Source: Paenibacillus sp. 19GGS1-52 (lineage in GTDB: Bacteria > Bacillota > Bacilli > Paenibacillales > Paenibacillaceae). From it: a stretch of 64,000 bases of DNA. The position numbers and the translations under genes were made by a program. Shown here piece by piece: positions 9,841-17,643 of this stretch; within the stretch, counting starts at the first letter, position 1, and each line of letters starts with the position of its first letter. The notes beneath the pieces were generated by a model, which searched no databases, was not told the DNA's origin, and was given only the letters and a program-made list of their open reading frames with translations. The stretch is taken from contig NZ_CP059724.1 of the NCBI RefSeq assembly GCF_022369515.1, positions 5,332,001 through 5,396,000 on the forward strand, given 5' to 3'.

Positions 9841-10287
9841 TCAATACCTTACTTGGTACTCACAATAATCATCACCATGAACATTACACTTTACTTCCTT
9901 GACGGAAACACGTTTCCCCCGCATTTTGGTAAGCGCTCCTTCCATAATAGCTCCCTCCAGATCACAGACCATTTTGCCTTCCATAACCGGCAGCCCTTCG
10001 CAGAAGCAATCATGTACAGCGACCGTCATCCCTTTCTCATCTTCGCTAAGAATCGTCGGAATGCCTATTTTCAAATTCTCGAATAACTCGAATAATTCAG
10101 TAACTGTTGTAACACCTAGCTCTTCACCGATTTTCCGGCCTATAGTCACTGTCGTAGCTTTTCCATTCGCCGGCAGCGCTTGATATAGACCAATCAGCCT
10201 TATCGTTCTAAATAGCTCCAGGGGGACAACATCCCCTAAATTCTCGCGCTTAATTTTCTTCATATCTGCAAAAGTAAAATGGTCCAT
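9841..10287 (-). CDS. V4R (4-vinyl reductase) domain protein
   Basis: A small cytoplasmic protein ending in the V4R signature: Cys residues in HDCFCEG and the terminal CNVHGDDYCEYQV, which in this family form a small-molecule or metal-binding pocket. The start is uncertain. ATG at 10287 leaves a 19-base gap after the cupin gene; ATG at 10323 would overlap it. Neither has a strong ribosome site. It is the last gene of an operon with the cupin and the broken methyltransferase, behind a Fur box. V4R domains act as sensors or in hydrocarbon and tetrapyrrole chemistry; the ligand here is unknown. Confidence 0.75.
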   Translation of the reverse strand: MDHFTFADMKKIKRENLGDVVPLELFRTIRLIGLYQALPANGKATTVTIGRKIGEELGVTTVTELFELFENLKIGIPTILSEDEKGMTVAVHDCFCEGLPVMEGKMVCDLEGAIMEGALTKMRGKRVSVKEVKCNVHGDDYCEYQVRY

Positions 10288-10306
10288 TATCTCAGCACCA
10301 GCCCAC

Positions 10307-10648
10307 TTATATATTCTGGGCATATCTTTCGTCGGGGATTTTACTTAGTACAACATAGAGACTTGTAGGAAGAGTTCCCGTATTCTTAAAAGAGAACTGC
10401 TCGTTGCCCTCGCAAGAAATAACATCATCCTTAACCAGGAGCGTTTCTTCTCCATTTACCGTGACCGTTCCGCCACCATCAAGCACAAGAATAAATACGG
10501 CAGTCCCTGGATGCTGATGTGTTGGCAGTTTCTGTCCTGGCATAAAGTTGAGTACAAATACAACACTCTCACCATTTTTGAACACAATCCGTTTCGTGAA
10601 TTTGTCCTCATTATAGTCTTTGACTGCTTGTAGCCCTTGTTTTTCCAT
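10307..10648 (-). CDS. Cupin-domain protein (113 aa)
   Basis: A single small cupin. The first metal-binding motif is seen as PTHQHPGTAVFILVLDG and the second, weaker, as EGNEQFSF, where the usual His is absent. The ATG at 10648 is chosen because GGAGG lies eight bases upstream; an in-frame ATG further up (10720) lies inside the preceding gene. Small cupins bind metals or small ligands and serve as sensors, dioxygenases or isomerases. Its place between a methyltransferase relic and a V4R protein, behind a Fur-type box, hints at a metal- or redox-linked role (inference). Confidence 0.8.
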   Translation of the reverse strand: MEKQGLQAVKDYNEDKFTKRIVFKNGESVVFVLNFMPGQKLPTHQHPGTAVFILVLDGGGTVTVNGEETLLVKDDVISCEGNEQFSFKNTGTLPTSLYVVLSKIPDERYAQNI

Positions 10649-10667
10649 TAGAAAAACCTCCATTTCA

Positions 10668-11173
10668 TTATTTGGTCGCAACAAAAGTAATATGTCCGTA
10701 AAAATCATTGTTGTCTTCAAAAGTACTGATAAGCTCTAATAAACGTTGCTTGCTATACTCGTACTGGCTGGCGTTACCCAGTAGCTTGAGAGTACCCTCC
10801 CAGCCTTCATCTATAATAAGTCCCTTTAAGGACAGCAGTGTCATTTTGCCCGTATGAACATCAATTTCGCTGAATCCGGCCTCATTAAAAAGGGTGCTCC
10901 AGGCTGACTCTGTCATGGGCTGTGCGTGAACAAAAAGCGATTTCCTAAGCGCATTCAGACGTGCACGGTTTTCTTCAGCCTCCGGATCAAGGCTATATGA
11001 ATGGCGGTTGTTCCCATATTAGGGGCTACCTCAAGCAGCAACGTATCTGAAGTAATGTGGCATGCCTCCAATATTCTTTCCGTTGCAGCTTTTCCACCAG
11101 GTCGTAATATGGTTTTACCAAGAGAAGCTGGAAACAGATGTGCTGGCTTCTCATCAGTTGTTGTTATACTCAT
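10668..11173 (-). pseudogene. SAM-dependent methyltransferase, broken by an internal deletion and frameshift
   Basis: The first part reads as a class I methyltransferase up to motif I (LLLEVAPNMGTTAIHIA). Then the frame shifts: LDPEAEENRARLNALRKSL continues in another frame, joining a C-terminal part from MTESAW to VATK. Joined, about 170 codons remain, where such enzymes usually have about 270, so the central catalytic part is missing as well. The ATG at 11173 has AAAGGAGA upstream; a GTG at 11194 is a weaker alternative. It heads an operon with the cupin and V4R genes, so the promoter may still serve those genes. Confidence 0.8.
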
Positions 11174-11198
11174 ACCTATAACATCTCCTTTCACTCAT

Positions 11199-11213
11199 TG
11201 ATAATGATTATCA
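11199..11213. promoter_or_regulatory. Fur-family operator (perfect 7-1-7 inverted repeat)
   Basis: TGATAATGATTATCA is a perfect 7-1-7 palindrome equal to the classical Bacillus Fur/PerR-type box. It lies 26 bases before the methyltransferase start, so it should repress that operon when iron (or peroxide status, for PerR) is sensed. The Fnr-type gene stop is about 80 bases to the right, with its own transcription running into this region. Confidence 0.75.
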
Positions 11214-11291
11214 CTACTTGAGTATAAGGTCTTTGCATGTTCCGTTATGTGTTTTGAATCACTAGATTTGGCACTCTCTCACTTTCAAAAT

Positions 11292-12008
11292 TCAATCGAT
11301 ATATTCGTGCAGCTTCTGCATATCGCGGATCGTAATTTCTCGTTGGCCATTGATCTCAATTACACCCATCTGCTCAAATTTACTAAACTTCCGACTGATG
11401 GTTTCGCGAGTTACACCGACGTAATTGGCCATTTCTTCACGCGACAAAGGAAGCTTTACCTTAACCTGTTCCTTGCCCTGTTTGCCGTATTTATGCCCAA
11501 GCTCCAGAATCATATAAGCGATGCGGATTTCTGGGTCCTTAGTAGCCAGACTTTGTGCTAAATTCTCGGTGTGAGCCAGTCTTTTCGTAATCGTCTTAAG
11601 CAGCTTCAAAGCAATGTCCGGATTCTCCTGAATAAGTCGCTCCATATCGTCTTTGGTCAGCATGCAGATATCTGTATTTTTAAGTGCATAGGCACTGAAG
11701 TTACTTAATTCATCACTATTAAAGATATTCAATTCGCCAAAAAAATCACCTGTCGAGAGGATATGCAGGATCTGATCCTTGCCTTGTGGTGTAATTTTCA
11801 GCAGCTTAACTTGTCCTTGCTGAATGATATATAACGTATCTGAAGGCTGCTCCTCCAATATCAATGCTTGTCCTTTGCTGAATTTCTTATGCTTGATCAT
11901 CGCGCTAACCTTGGCCAAGTCCTCATCAGATAACGAAGCAAAGATCGGAACCTTGCGGGTGCACGGTTCCTTGGAATGCTGGCAGGAACTTACTGTCATC
12001 CTTATCAC
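11292..12008 (-). CDS. Crp/Fnr-family transcriptional regulator (238 aa)
   Basis: N-terminal cyclic-nucleotide-binding-like beta barrel (FGELNIFNSDE region), a dimerisation helix, and a C-terminal winged helix with the recognition motif EEMANYVGVTRETISRKF. The N-terminus carries CQHSKEPC (Cys at about 8 and 15), which in Fnr-like sensors can hold a metal or Fe-S centre. It is the last gene of the flavodiiron operon, 24 bases after the rubredoxin, which suggests it senses NO, oxygen or redox state and controls this operon. The ligand is inferred from context only. Confidence 0.88.
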   Translation of the reverse strand: MIRMTVSSCQHSKEPCTRKVPIFASLSDEDLAKVSAMIKHKKFSKGQALILEEQPSDTLYIIQQGQVKLLKITPQGKDQILHILSTGDFFGELNIFNSDELSNFSAYALKNTDICMLTKDDMERLIQENPDIALKLLKTITKRLAHTENLAQSLATKDPEIRIAYMILELGHKYGKQGKEQVKVKLPLSREEMANYVGVTRETISRKFSKFEQMGVIEINGQREITIRDMQKLHEYID

Positions 12009-12032
12009 CTCTTTCTTGGTTTTCTGGCTTTA

Positions 12033-12200
12033 CTATTTATCTTCAACAGGCGCAAAATGGCTGGTGTCCTCACCGCAGACTGGGCAGACCCAGTCCTCGG
12101 GCAGATCTTCAAAAGTAGTACCTGGCATAACGTCTTCGTCAGGGTCCCCCAATGCTGGATCGTAGATATATCCGCAGGGCTGGCATATATATTTTGTCAT
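12033..12200 (-). CDS. Rubredoxin (55 aa)
   Basis: A small iron-binding electron carrier. The two knuckles CQPCG and CPVCG supply the four Cys ligands, with the usual GDPDEDV and PGTTFEDLPEDW segments between them. An AAGGAGAG ribosome site precedes the ATG, and only two bases separate it from the upstream reductase stop. It should pass electrons from the FAD reductase to the flavodiiron protein encoded two genes upstream. Confidence 0.93.
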   Translation of the reverse strand: MTKYICQPCGYIYDPALGDPDEDVMPGTTFEDLPEDWVCPVCGEDTSHFAPVEDK

Positions 12201-12202
12201 AG

Positions 12203-13378
12203 TTAGCTCTCCTTATTATTGAATGTATCGTACTTGGTCCCTTGTTCAATCGCTGTCTTATAGGGAAGGGAAGCAGCCACACCTTGAAATGAAATCACTC
12301 CCGCAATTAAGTCATCCTTTATAAATATTCGAGTATACGATTCACTATCCGTAGGGACAACACTAGTGTCGCATTGCTGTTCATCCACTAGACCGATAGA
12401 GAACAGGTACATTTCAAAAGCATTGAACAAAGTGACAGGAACTGCACGCTCATAGGCAATAGAGCTGCCGGTCATATTGATTCCAGCAATTCTTCCTTGC
12501 TCCATTGCACCGCCCCACAATCCTTCCACCCGACCCTGAAATTCAGCGGCATCACCTGCAGCATATACAGAAGGATCACTCGTCTGCATATTCTCATTCA
12601 CAAGAATACCACCCTGCACCCCAATACCAGCTTGACCTGCAAGGGCCGTATTCGGTACAATCCCTATCGAGTATACGACATGCTCACAAGGCAGAATGGA
12701 ACCATCCTCCAGCTCCACACCCTGCACACAATCGTTTCCTGTAATACATTTGACACCCAGTCCCAGCCGGACATTTGCTCCGAATTCGAGAATTTTTTGC
12801 AATAGTATATTAGAAGCCTGCTCATCCAGCTGTCGGCCCATTAGGCGGGGGGCTGCTTCCACAATCGTTACCGCATAACCAGCTTCGATAAAGGACCAGG
12901 CAGTCTCTACGCCCTGCACACCACCACCGATTACACAGATGCGATCGCCATTCACCAAGCTGTCTTTGAGCTGGTCTGCATCGTTTAAATCCCTAATATT
13001 ATGGACATTGCGCAGCATGGCTCCGGCTATGGGCAGCTTCCGGTTACTTGCACCTGTGCACAGGAGCAGTCTATGGTAGGCAACATCCTGTCCATCTGTA
13101 GTTACAACTACTTTATCCTTGGGATCAATCGCAGTAATGGTTGTTCCGTGTTGGATCTTAATGTTGTTTGTCTGATACCATTTTTCCTTCTTGATTAATA
13201 TCTTCTCGCTGTGCAAATCTGTGAACAATCCTTTGGATAGTTTGATTCTATTATATGGAAGAGTATTCTCCTCCCCAAAAATAGAGATGGCCGCTTCACC
13301 GTCATGATCCCTGATTGCTTTGGCGGCATGAACAGCAGCAACTCCGCTGCCGACAATAACATAATGTTTCTCCGTCAT
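12203..13378 (-). CDS. FAD-dependent NAD(P)H oxidoreductase, rubredoxin-reductase type (391 aa)
   Basis: A pyridine-nucleotide-disulphide oxidoreductase fold. It has an N-terminal FAD dinucleotide motif (VIVGSGVAAVHAA), a second NAD motif (ICVIGGGVQGVETA, about residue 145) and the FAD-phosphate motif VYAAGDAAEF (about 275). There is no redox-active Cys pair, as in NorW- and rubredoxin-reductase-type enzymes. The C-terminal 80 residues match the usual dimer domain of this group. Placed between the flavodiiron protein and rubredoxin genes, it most likely feeds NAD(P)H electrons to rubredoxin. Confidence 0.9.
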   Translation of the reverse strand: MTEKHYVIVGSGVAAVHAAKAIRDHDGEAAISIFGEENTLPYNRIKLSKGLFTDLHSEKILIKKEKWYQTNNIKIQHGTTITAIDPKDKVVVTTDGQDVAYHRLLLCTGASNRKLPIAGAMLRNVHNIRDLNDADQLKDSLVNGDRICVIGGGVQGVETAWSFIEAGYAVTIVEAAPRLMGRQLDEQASNILLQKILEFGANVRLGLGVKCITGNDCVQGVELEDGSILPCEHVVYSIGIVPNTALAGQAGIGVQGGILVNENMQTSDPSVYAAGDAAEFQGRVEGLWGGAMEQGRIAGINMTGSSIAYERAVPVTLFNAFEMYLFSIGLVDEQQCDTSVVPTDSESYTRIFIKDDLIAGVISFQGVAASLPYKTAIEQGTKYDTFNNKES

Positions 13379-13410
13379 CGATATCCTTCTCCTCTTCCTC
13401 TTGATGTTGG

Positions 13411-14652
13411 TTAAATGGCACTGAGCAGGAGATCAGAAACGAATTCGGCAGCGTTTTTGATCTTGCGAATTTGTTCTTCCTCTTTAGGGGAGAAGCGAAC
13501 ACGAATAGGAAACTCCACATGAGTCATTCCTGTTGTTTTGATTACATGCGAAGTGCTTTGTACTGTCATCGTAGTTCCGTTCAGATAGTCCTGCACGACT
13601 TCAATCGCTTCCCCGCTCCAACCATAGGAACCAAAGGCTGCAGCCAGCTTTCCATCCAGATTCAGCGACCCCAGCTTACGTAAAATGCTTTCCAAATTTC
13701 CGGTCATGTCAGCGTATTTGGTCGAACTTCCAATGAATACCGCATCGGCTGCTGCAATGCTGTTCAGGATATCCTGCTCTTCAGCCTTATCGGCGTCCCA
13801 TAGCTCAACCTCTATATTGTTTTCCTGAAAACAATCCCGCAGAATATGCGCCATTTTCTTGGTACTATTCTTAATCGTTACATAGACAATCGCGACTTTC
13901 TTACCTTCGGTCGTCTCGGAACTGAGCGTAGCATAAAGGTCGATATACTTGGCAATATCATTGCGCAGAATAAATCCGTGGGAAGGGGCAATCATCTCTA
14001 TCTCCAGATCCTTAACTGCATCCATCAATGTCCGTACATATCTTCTGTGAGGATGAATGATGGCCTGATAATAACCGATGTAATCCTCTGTGATATCATA
14101 GCTGGCTTGATCCGCGAACAGCTGATTCACTGCCACATGTGTGCTGAAGATATCACAGGGAAATAATATTTTATCCTCCATGCAGTAGGTGATCATCGTT
14201 TCTTCCGTATGAAGATACGGAGTCTCCTTGAACAGGAGTGTCTTCCCGCCGATATCAAGCTGATCGCCATCCTTCACCACCAGAAAATCACGGTGCTGCA
14301 GCTTGTACATCTGTTGAATCTCTGGCACAGCAATTTCCGTGCAGACAATAGTAGCATTCGTAGCTTTAGAGGCGAGTGCAGCCAGACCGCCGGAGTGATC
14401 AGGTTCTGTATGATTAATCACAATATACTGAATGTCCAACGGATCTATTAACTCAGCTATACGCTCTGCATATTCTCTGCCAAATTCCATATCCACGGTA
14501 TCAATAACTGTCGGCTTGCCAGTCTTGAGCAAATAGGAGTTGTACGTAGTGCCTTTAGTTAAGAGAAGGCGGTGAAAAGGTACCTCACGCTTATCTATTT
14601 TGCCGACCCAGTAAATATCCTTCGCGATTTCAAATCCTGCTTCCATCTTCAT
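13411..14652 (-). CDS. Flavodiiron protein (FprA/NorV family, 413 aa)
   Basis: An A-type flavoprotein that reduces NO to N2O or O2 to water. The N-terminal metallo-beta-lactamase-like half carries the di-iron ligands: HTEPDH (about residues 81-86), His and Asp in PYLHTEE and FPCDIFSTH, and His in APSHG. The C-terminal flavodoxin domain (about 255-400) has the FMN loop GSSTKYADM and SYGWSGEA. Unlike E. coli flavorubredoxin it has no fused rubredoxin; a separate rubredoxin gene lies in the same operon. It is the first of four genes. The protein acts in the cytoplasm. Confidence 0.93.
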   Translation of the reverse strand: MKMEAGFEIAKDIYWVGKIDKREVPFHRLLLTKGTTYNSYLLKTGKPTVIDTVDMEFGREYAERIAELIDPLDIQYIVINHTEPDHSGGLAALASKATNATIVCTEIAVPEIQQMYKLQHRDFLVVKDGDQLDIGGKTLLFKETPYLHTEETMITYCMEDKILFPCDIFSTHVAVNQLFADQASYDITEDYIGYYQAIIHPHRRYVRTLMDAVKDLEIEMIAPSHGFILRNDIAKYIDLYATLSSETTEGKKVAIVYVTIKNSTKKMAHILRDCFQENNIEVELWDADKAEEQDILNSIAAADAVFIGSSTKYADMTGNLESILRKLGSLNLDGKLAAAFGSYGWSGEAIEVVQDYLNGTTMTVQSTSHVIKTTGMTHVEFPIRVRFSPKEEEQIRKIKNAAEFVSDLLLSAI

Positions 14653-14715
14653 AACCTCCTGAAATAATGTTATCTACAAATTGATTGTATTCCTCTCTGG
14701 CTTTTGGAAAGAGGA

Positions 14716-14734
14716 TTGAAATCAAATTTTTCAA
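14716..14734. promoter_or_regulatory. Candidate operator upstream of the flavodiiron operon
   Basis: A perfect inverted repeat TTGAAA-N7-TTTCAA lies 64 bases upstream of the flavodiiron start, between it and the divergent UspA gene. Size and symmetry suit a dimeric regulator such as the Crp/Fnr protein of the operon, but the half-site differs from the usual Fnr consensus, so this is a hypothesis. Confidence 0.4.
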
Positions 14735-14866
14735 TTATTAATCAGGAAGAACTATAAACAGAAACAGATAATGAAAGCGCTTTATATCGTGAAGGATTAC
14801 TGATACAATAGATAATAGAAGGACATCTCTAACCATACGGCGAGAATAAATCGAGGGGGGACAGTT

Positions 14867-15298
14867 ATGAAACAACATATTATTGTACCGTTTGATAATT
14901 CTGATAGTGCGCGGGAAGCTCTGCACGTTGCCATCGATATGGCGCAGAAGTATAAAGAAAAGATTTTATTATTAAATGTCCAGTCAAAATTCACCACTCC
15001 CCATACCAAGGTTTTTTTCAACGATTCGGATATGAGGGACTACCAACTAACATTATATGAAGAAGCTATAGCTTCAGGCGTCCGTCTTCTAGAAGAATCC
15101 GGTATCGAATTCGAAGCGAAGCTATTGATAGGCTTTGCCCAAGACGAAATCTTTAAAGAAGCTGAACATCAGCAGATCCGCTGCATCGTTATGGGATCGC
15201 GTGGGCATAGCGCTTTCGTGGGCAGTGTGCTCGGCAGTGTAAGCCAAGGTGTCCTTTACCGGGCAAACTGTCCAGTCATGGTTGTGCCTAGCAAGTGA
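14867..15298 (+). CDS. Universal stress protein (UspA family, 143 aa)
   Basis: A single Usp domain with the C-terminal nucleotide-binding motif GSRGHSAFVGSVLGSVSQGVL (G-x2-G-x9-G-S/T type) and the N-terminal VPFDNSDSAREAL. It therefore belongs to the ATP-binding subgroup. A GGGGGG ribosome site precedes ATG. It is divergent from the flavodiiron operon, which fits co-induction under low oxygen or redox stress (inference). It is probably cytoplasmic and dimeric. Confidence 0.92.
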   Translation: MKQHIIVPFDNSDSAREALHVAIDMAQKYKEKILLLNVQSKFTTPHTKVFFNDSDMRDYQLTLYEEAIASGVRLLEESGIEFEAKLLIGFAQDEIFKEAEHQQIRCIVMGSRGHSAFVGSVLGSVSQGVLYRANCPVMVVPSK

Positions 15299-15320
15299 AA
15301 ATAAGAACGATGGATATAAC

Positions 15321-15638
15321 TTAACGAATATCTCTTGTTCGGATATTACTGCTGAATAAAGTGGAATCGCTAACTAACTTGTATGAAGGATAATTCTCAT
15401 CAGCAACAAGTCGCATTGATTCATCAAATAAATCCGCTTGCTGTCGGTCGACAAAAAATGAAAAAGGCTCAGTTTGTACTTCAATATCTGTAATGTCCGG
15501 TTTGCTTACTATCAGGATTACAATGACACCATTACAGCCACAGCCTTCAGTGTCCACAAACAGCTTGAAATATCCAGCTTGGCCGCCAAGACTCTCTCTT
15601 AATCTCTCTATGGTCAGTGCGTTTAGTTCTATCTTCAT
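15321..15638 (-). CDS. HesB/IscA-like iron-sulphur biosynthesis-type protein (105 aa)
   Basis: A short HesB-fold protein similar to Bacillus YqkB. The sequence FKLFVDTEGCGCNG holds the paired Cys of this subgroup; the C-terminal Cys pair of true IscA proteins is missing. Members are assumed to bind iron or an Fe-S cluster, but the role of this subgroup is not established. It lies 20 bases after the acetolactate synthase stop on the same strand, so the two may be co-transcribed. Confidence 0.75.
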   Translation of the reverse strand: MKIELNALTIERLRESLGGQAGYFKLFVDTEGCGCNGVIVILIVSKPDITDIEVQTEPFSFFVDRQQADLFDESMRLVADENYPSYKLVSDSTLFSSNIRTRDIR

Positions 15639-15658
15639 GCAGAATTACGCTCCTTTCA

Positions 15659-17338
15659 CTACTCCTCAATACATTCCAGATTGCTTGCGCCGGGGGGAAC
15701 GATTGGATAGACATTCGTTTCCTCGATCACATCGAATTCCATAATAGCCGGCCCCTCGGTATTCAGGGCACGCTCGATAACTGCTATAGCCTCGTCCATG
15801 GTGCTTGCTCGATAGCCTTGGGCACCGAATGACGCGGCAAGAGCAGCAAAGTCTGGTGAGCTGATACGCACTGACGAGTATCTTCGGTTCAAGAAAAGCT
15901 CCTGCCATTGCCGCACCATTCCCAAATACCCGTTCTTTAGAATAACTACCTTCACATTAAGCTGCAGATCAACGGCAGTCATGATCTCCTGCATATTCAT
16001 CTGAAAGCTTCCATCCCCACTAATGCATACGACCTGTCTATCGGGAAAAGCTACAGCCGCACCGATTGCTGCCGGGAAACCATACCCCATGGTGCCAAGT
16101 CCGCCTGAAGTTAGGAAGGAGCGCGGCTCTTTAAAGTTGTAGTGGTGGGCTGTCCAGATCTGATGCTGGCCCACATCTGTAGAAATGATCGCATCAGCAA
16201 CCGTTGCCTTATCAATGCAGTGTATGACTTCCTGTGGTGTGAGTTTCCCGTCGCGATTAACAGGCTGGGGCTGGACGGGGCGTCTACTCCAGCCACTAAT
16301 CTGCTCTTGCCATTCGGGATGGCTCCCCTCCGATAAGCGGGCAAGCATTCCCTGTAGCACAGCGGCGATCGGACTATTGAGCGTAAGATCAACCTCGATA
16401 TTTTTATCAAATTCGGCTTCATCTATATCCACCTGAATTTTATAGGAGTGTGGTGAGTATACCCCGCGTTTCCCCGTCACCCGATCACTGAATCTTACGC
16501 CAAGGCAGATTAGAACATCGGCCGCTTGCACAGCGCGGTTCGCCGCCACCGTTCCATGCATCCCTACCATACCTAACTGCAGCGGATGTCGTGATGGAAA
16601 TGCGCCAATGCCCATTAGTGTAGAGGCCACCGGCAGATCGAAAGAGACAGCAAGTTCATGCAGCAAGGCTGGTGTTGCTCCTGCTATACACCCTCCACCA
16701 ATCAAGAACAGCGGACGCCTGGCATTGCGGATTTTCTCGGCCATTAGGTCCAGCTTCGCCGCACTGAACTCCCATTCCGCTTTATATCCGCGTATCGAGA
16801 CAGACGCTCTAGCATCAGTAGGCTCTGGTAACATTGGAGTGTTGTCCATCATGACATCTTTAGGCAGATCGATCAGCACTGGACCCGGTCGTCCGGTCGT
16901 CGCTAAATGAAAGGCTTCATTGAGAATACGCGGCAGATCCGCCTTTTTCATGACCAAATAATTATGTTTGGTGATCGACATGGTCATCCCATATATATCT
17001 ACCTCCTGGAAGCTGTCCAAGCCGATCATTCCGGTTGGAACCTGTCCAGTAAGAATGATCAAGGGCACAGAATCCATAAATGCCGTAGCGATGCCCGTTA
17101 TGGCATTAGTTGCTCCAGGGCCGCTGGTTACGAGCGATACTCCGACCCTGCCCGTTGCCCTTGCATATCCATCTGCTGCATGCACAGCAGCCTGTTCGTG
17201 CCGTACCAGGATATGTCGGATGCTCTTGCAATCGAACAAAGCATCATATACCGGCAGCACGGCTCCCCCTGGATATCCGAATATCGTATCCACCTCTTGT
17301 TTCAGCAATAGCTCTACCAGTAATTCCGCTCCGGTCAT
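15659..17338 (-). CDS. ilvB: Acetolactate synthase, large (catalytic) subunit (559 aa)
   Basis: Thiamine-diphosphate enzyme joining two pyruvates (or pyruvate and 2-oxobutyrate) in valine, leucine and isoleucine synthesis. The activating Glu lies in FGYPGGAVLPVYDAL...RHEQAAVHAADG; the FAD-containing central domain and the TPP motif GDGSFQMNMQE (about residue 425) follow. The ATG at 17338 has AGGAGGG eight bases upstream; the open frame extends 13 codons further but without support. No ilvN regulatory-subunit gene or other ilv/leu gene is adjacent, so this may be a second, stand-alone copy. A terminator-like hairpin precedes the gene. Confidence 0.9.
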   Translation of the reverse strand: MTGAELLVELLLKQEVDTIFGYPGGAVLPVYDALFDCKSIRHILVRHEQAAVHAADGYARATGRVGVSLVTSGPGATNAITGIATAFMDSVPLIILTGQVPTGMIGLDSFQEVDIYGMTMSITKHNYLVMKKADLPRILNEAFHLATTGRPGPVLIDLPKDVMMDNTPMLPEPTDARASVSIRGYKAEWEFSAAKLDLMAEKIRNARRPLFLIGGGCIAGATPALLHELAVSFDLPVASTLMGIGAFPSRHPLQLGMVGMHGTVAANRAVQAADVLICLGVRFSDRVTGKRGVYSPHSYKIQVDIDEAEFDKNIEVDLTLNSPIAAVLQGMLARLSEGSHPEWQEQISGWSRRPVQPQPVNRDGKLTPQEVIHCIDKATVADAIISTDVGQHQIWTAHHYNFKEPRSFLTSGGLGTMGYGFPAAIGAAVAFPDRQVVCISGDGSFQMNMQEIMTAVDLQLNVKVVILKNGYLGMVRQWQELFLNRRYSSVRISSPDFAALAASFGAQGYRASTMDEAIAVIERALNTEGPAIMEFDVIEETNVYPIVPPGASNLECIEE

Positions 17339-17457
17339 GACACAATCCCTCCTACAACCCCTAATTCTTATGGGCAAAGTATAGATGGATTCACAGTATT
17401 GCTCATGTGACTGCCGTCACTTCTAATTTGACATTCATGCAAATGTTAAGATCACAA

Positions 17458-17489
17458 CAAAAAAGAGCCTCCTTCTCAGGAAACTCAAC
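17458..17489 (-). terminator. Terminator-like hairpin in the ilvB leader (possible attenuator)
   Basis: On the minus strand a nine-pair stem (two G-U pairs) with a GAGA loop is followed by six T, about 120 bases before the ilvB start. I see no gene upstream on this strand that it could terminate, so it may attenuate ilvB. I do not see a T-box sequence. Confidence 0.5.
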
Positions 17490-17643
17490 GTGATTTTGGA
17501 GCTAGTATACAGGTTAGCATTGTTTGCAGTAAATGTTATTTATAGTGTAACATGTTTCCAGGGGCTAACACTCCGAATGCTTTATTATATAAAGGTATGA
17601 AAATAACACATGTAGGAAAAAATGGATCAGACGGAGGGCAAGC

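Noticed and set aside
10955..11194. Treating the methyltransferase pieces as two small genes
   Set aside because: The two frames join as N- and C-terminal parts of one methyltransferase with a deletion between them, so a single pseudogene explains both.
17341..17500. T-box riboswitch upstream of ilvB
   Set aside because: A terminator is present but I cannot find the conserved T-box bulge sequence or room for the specifier stem.
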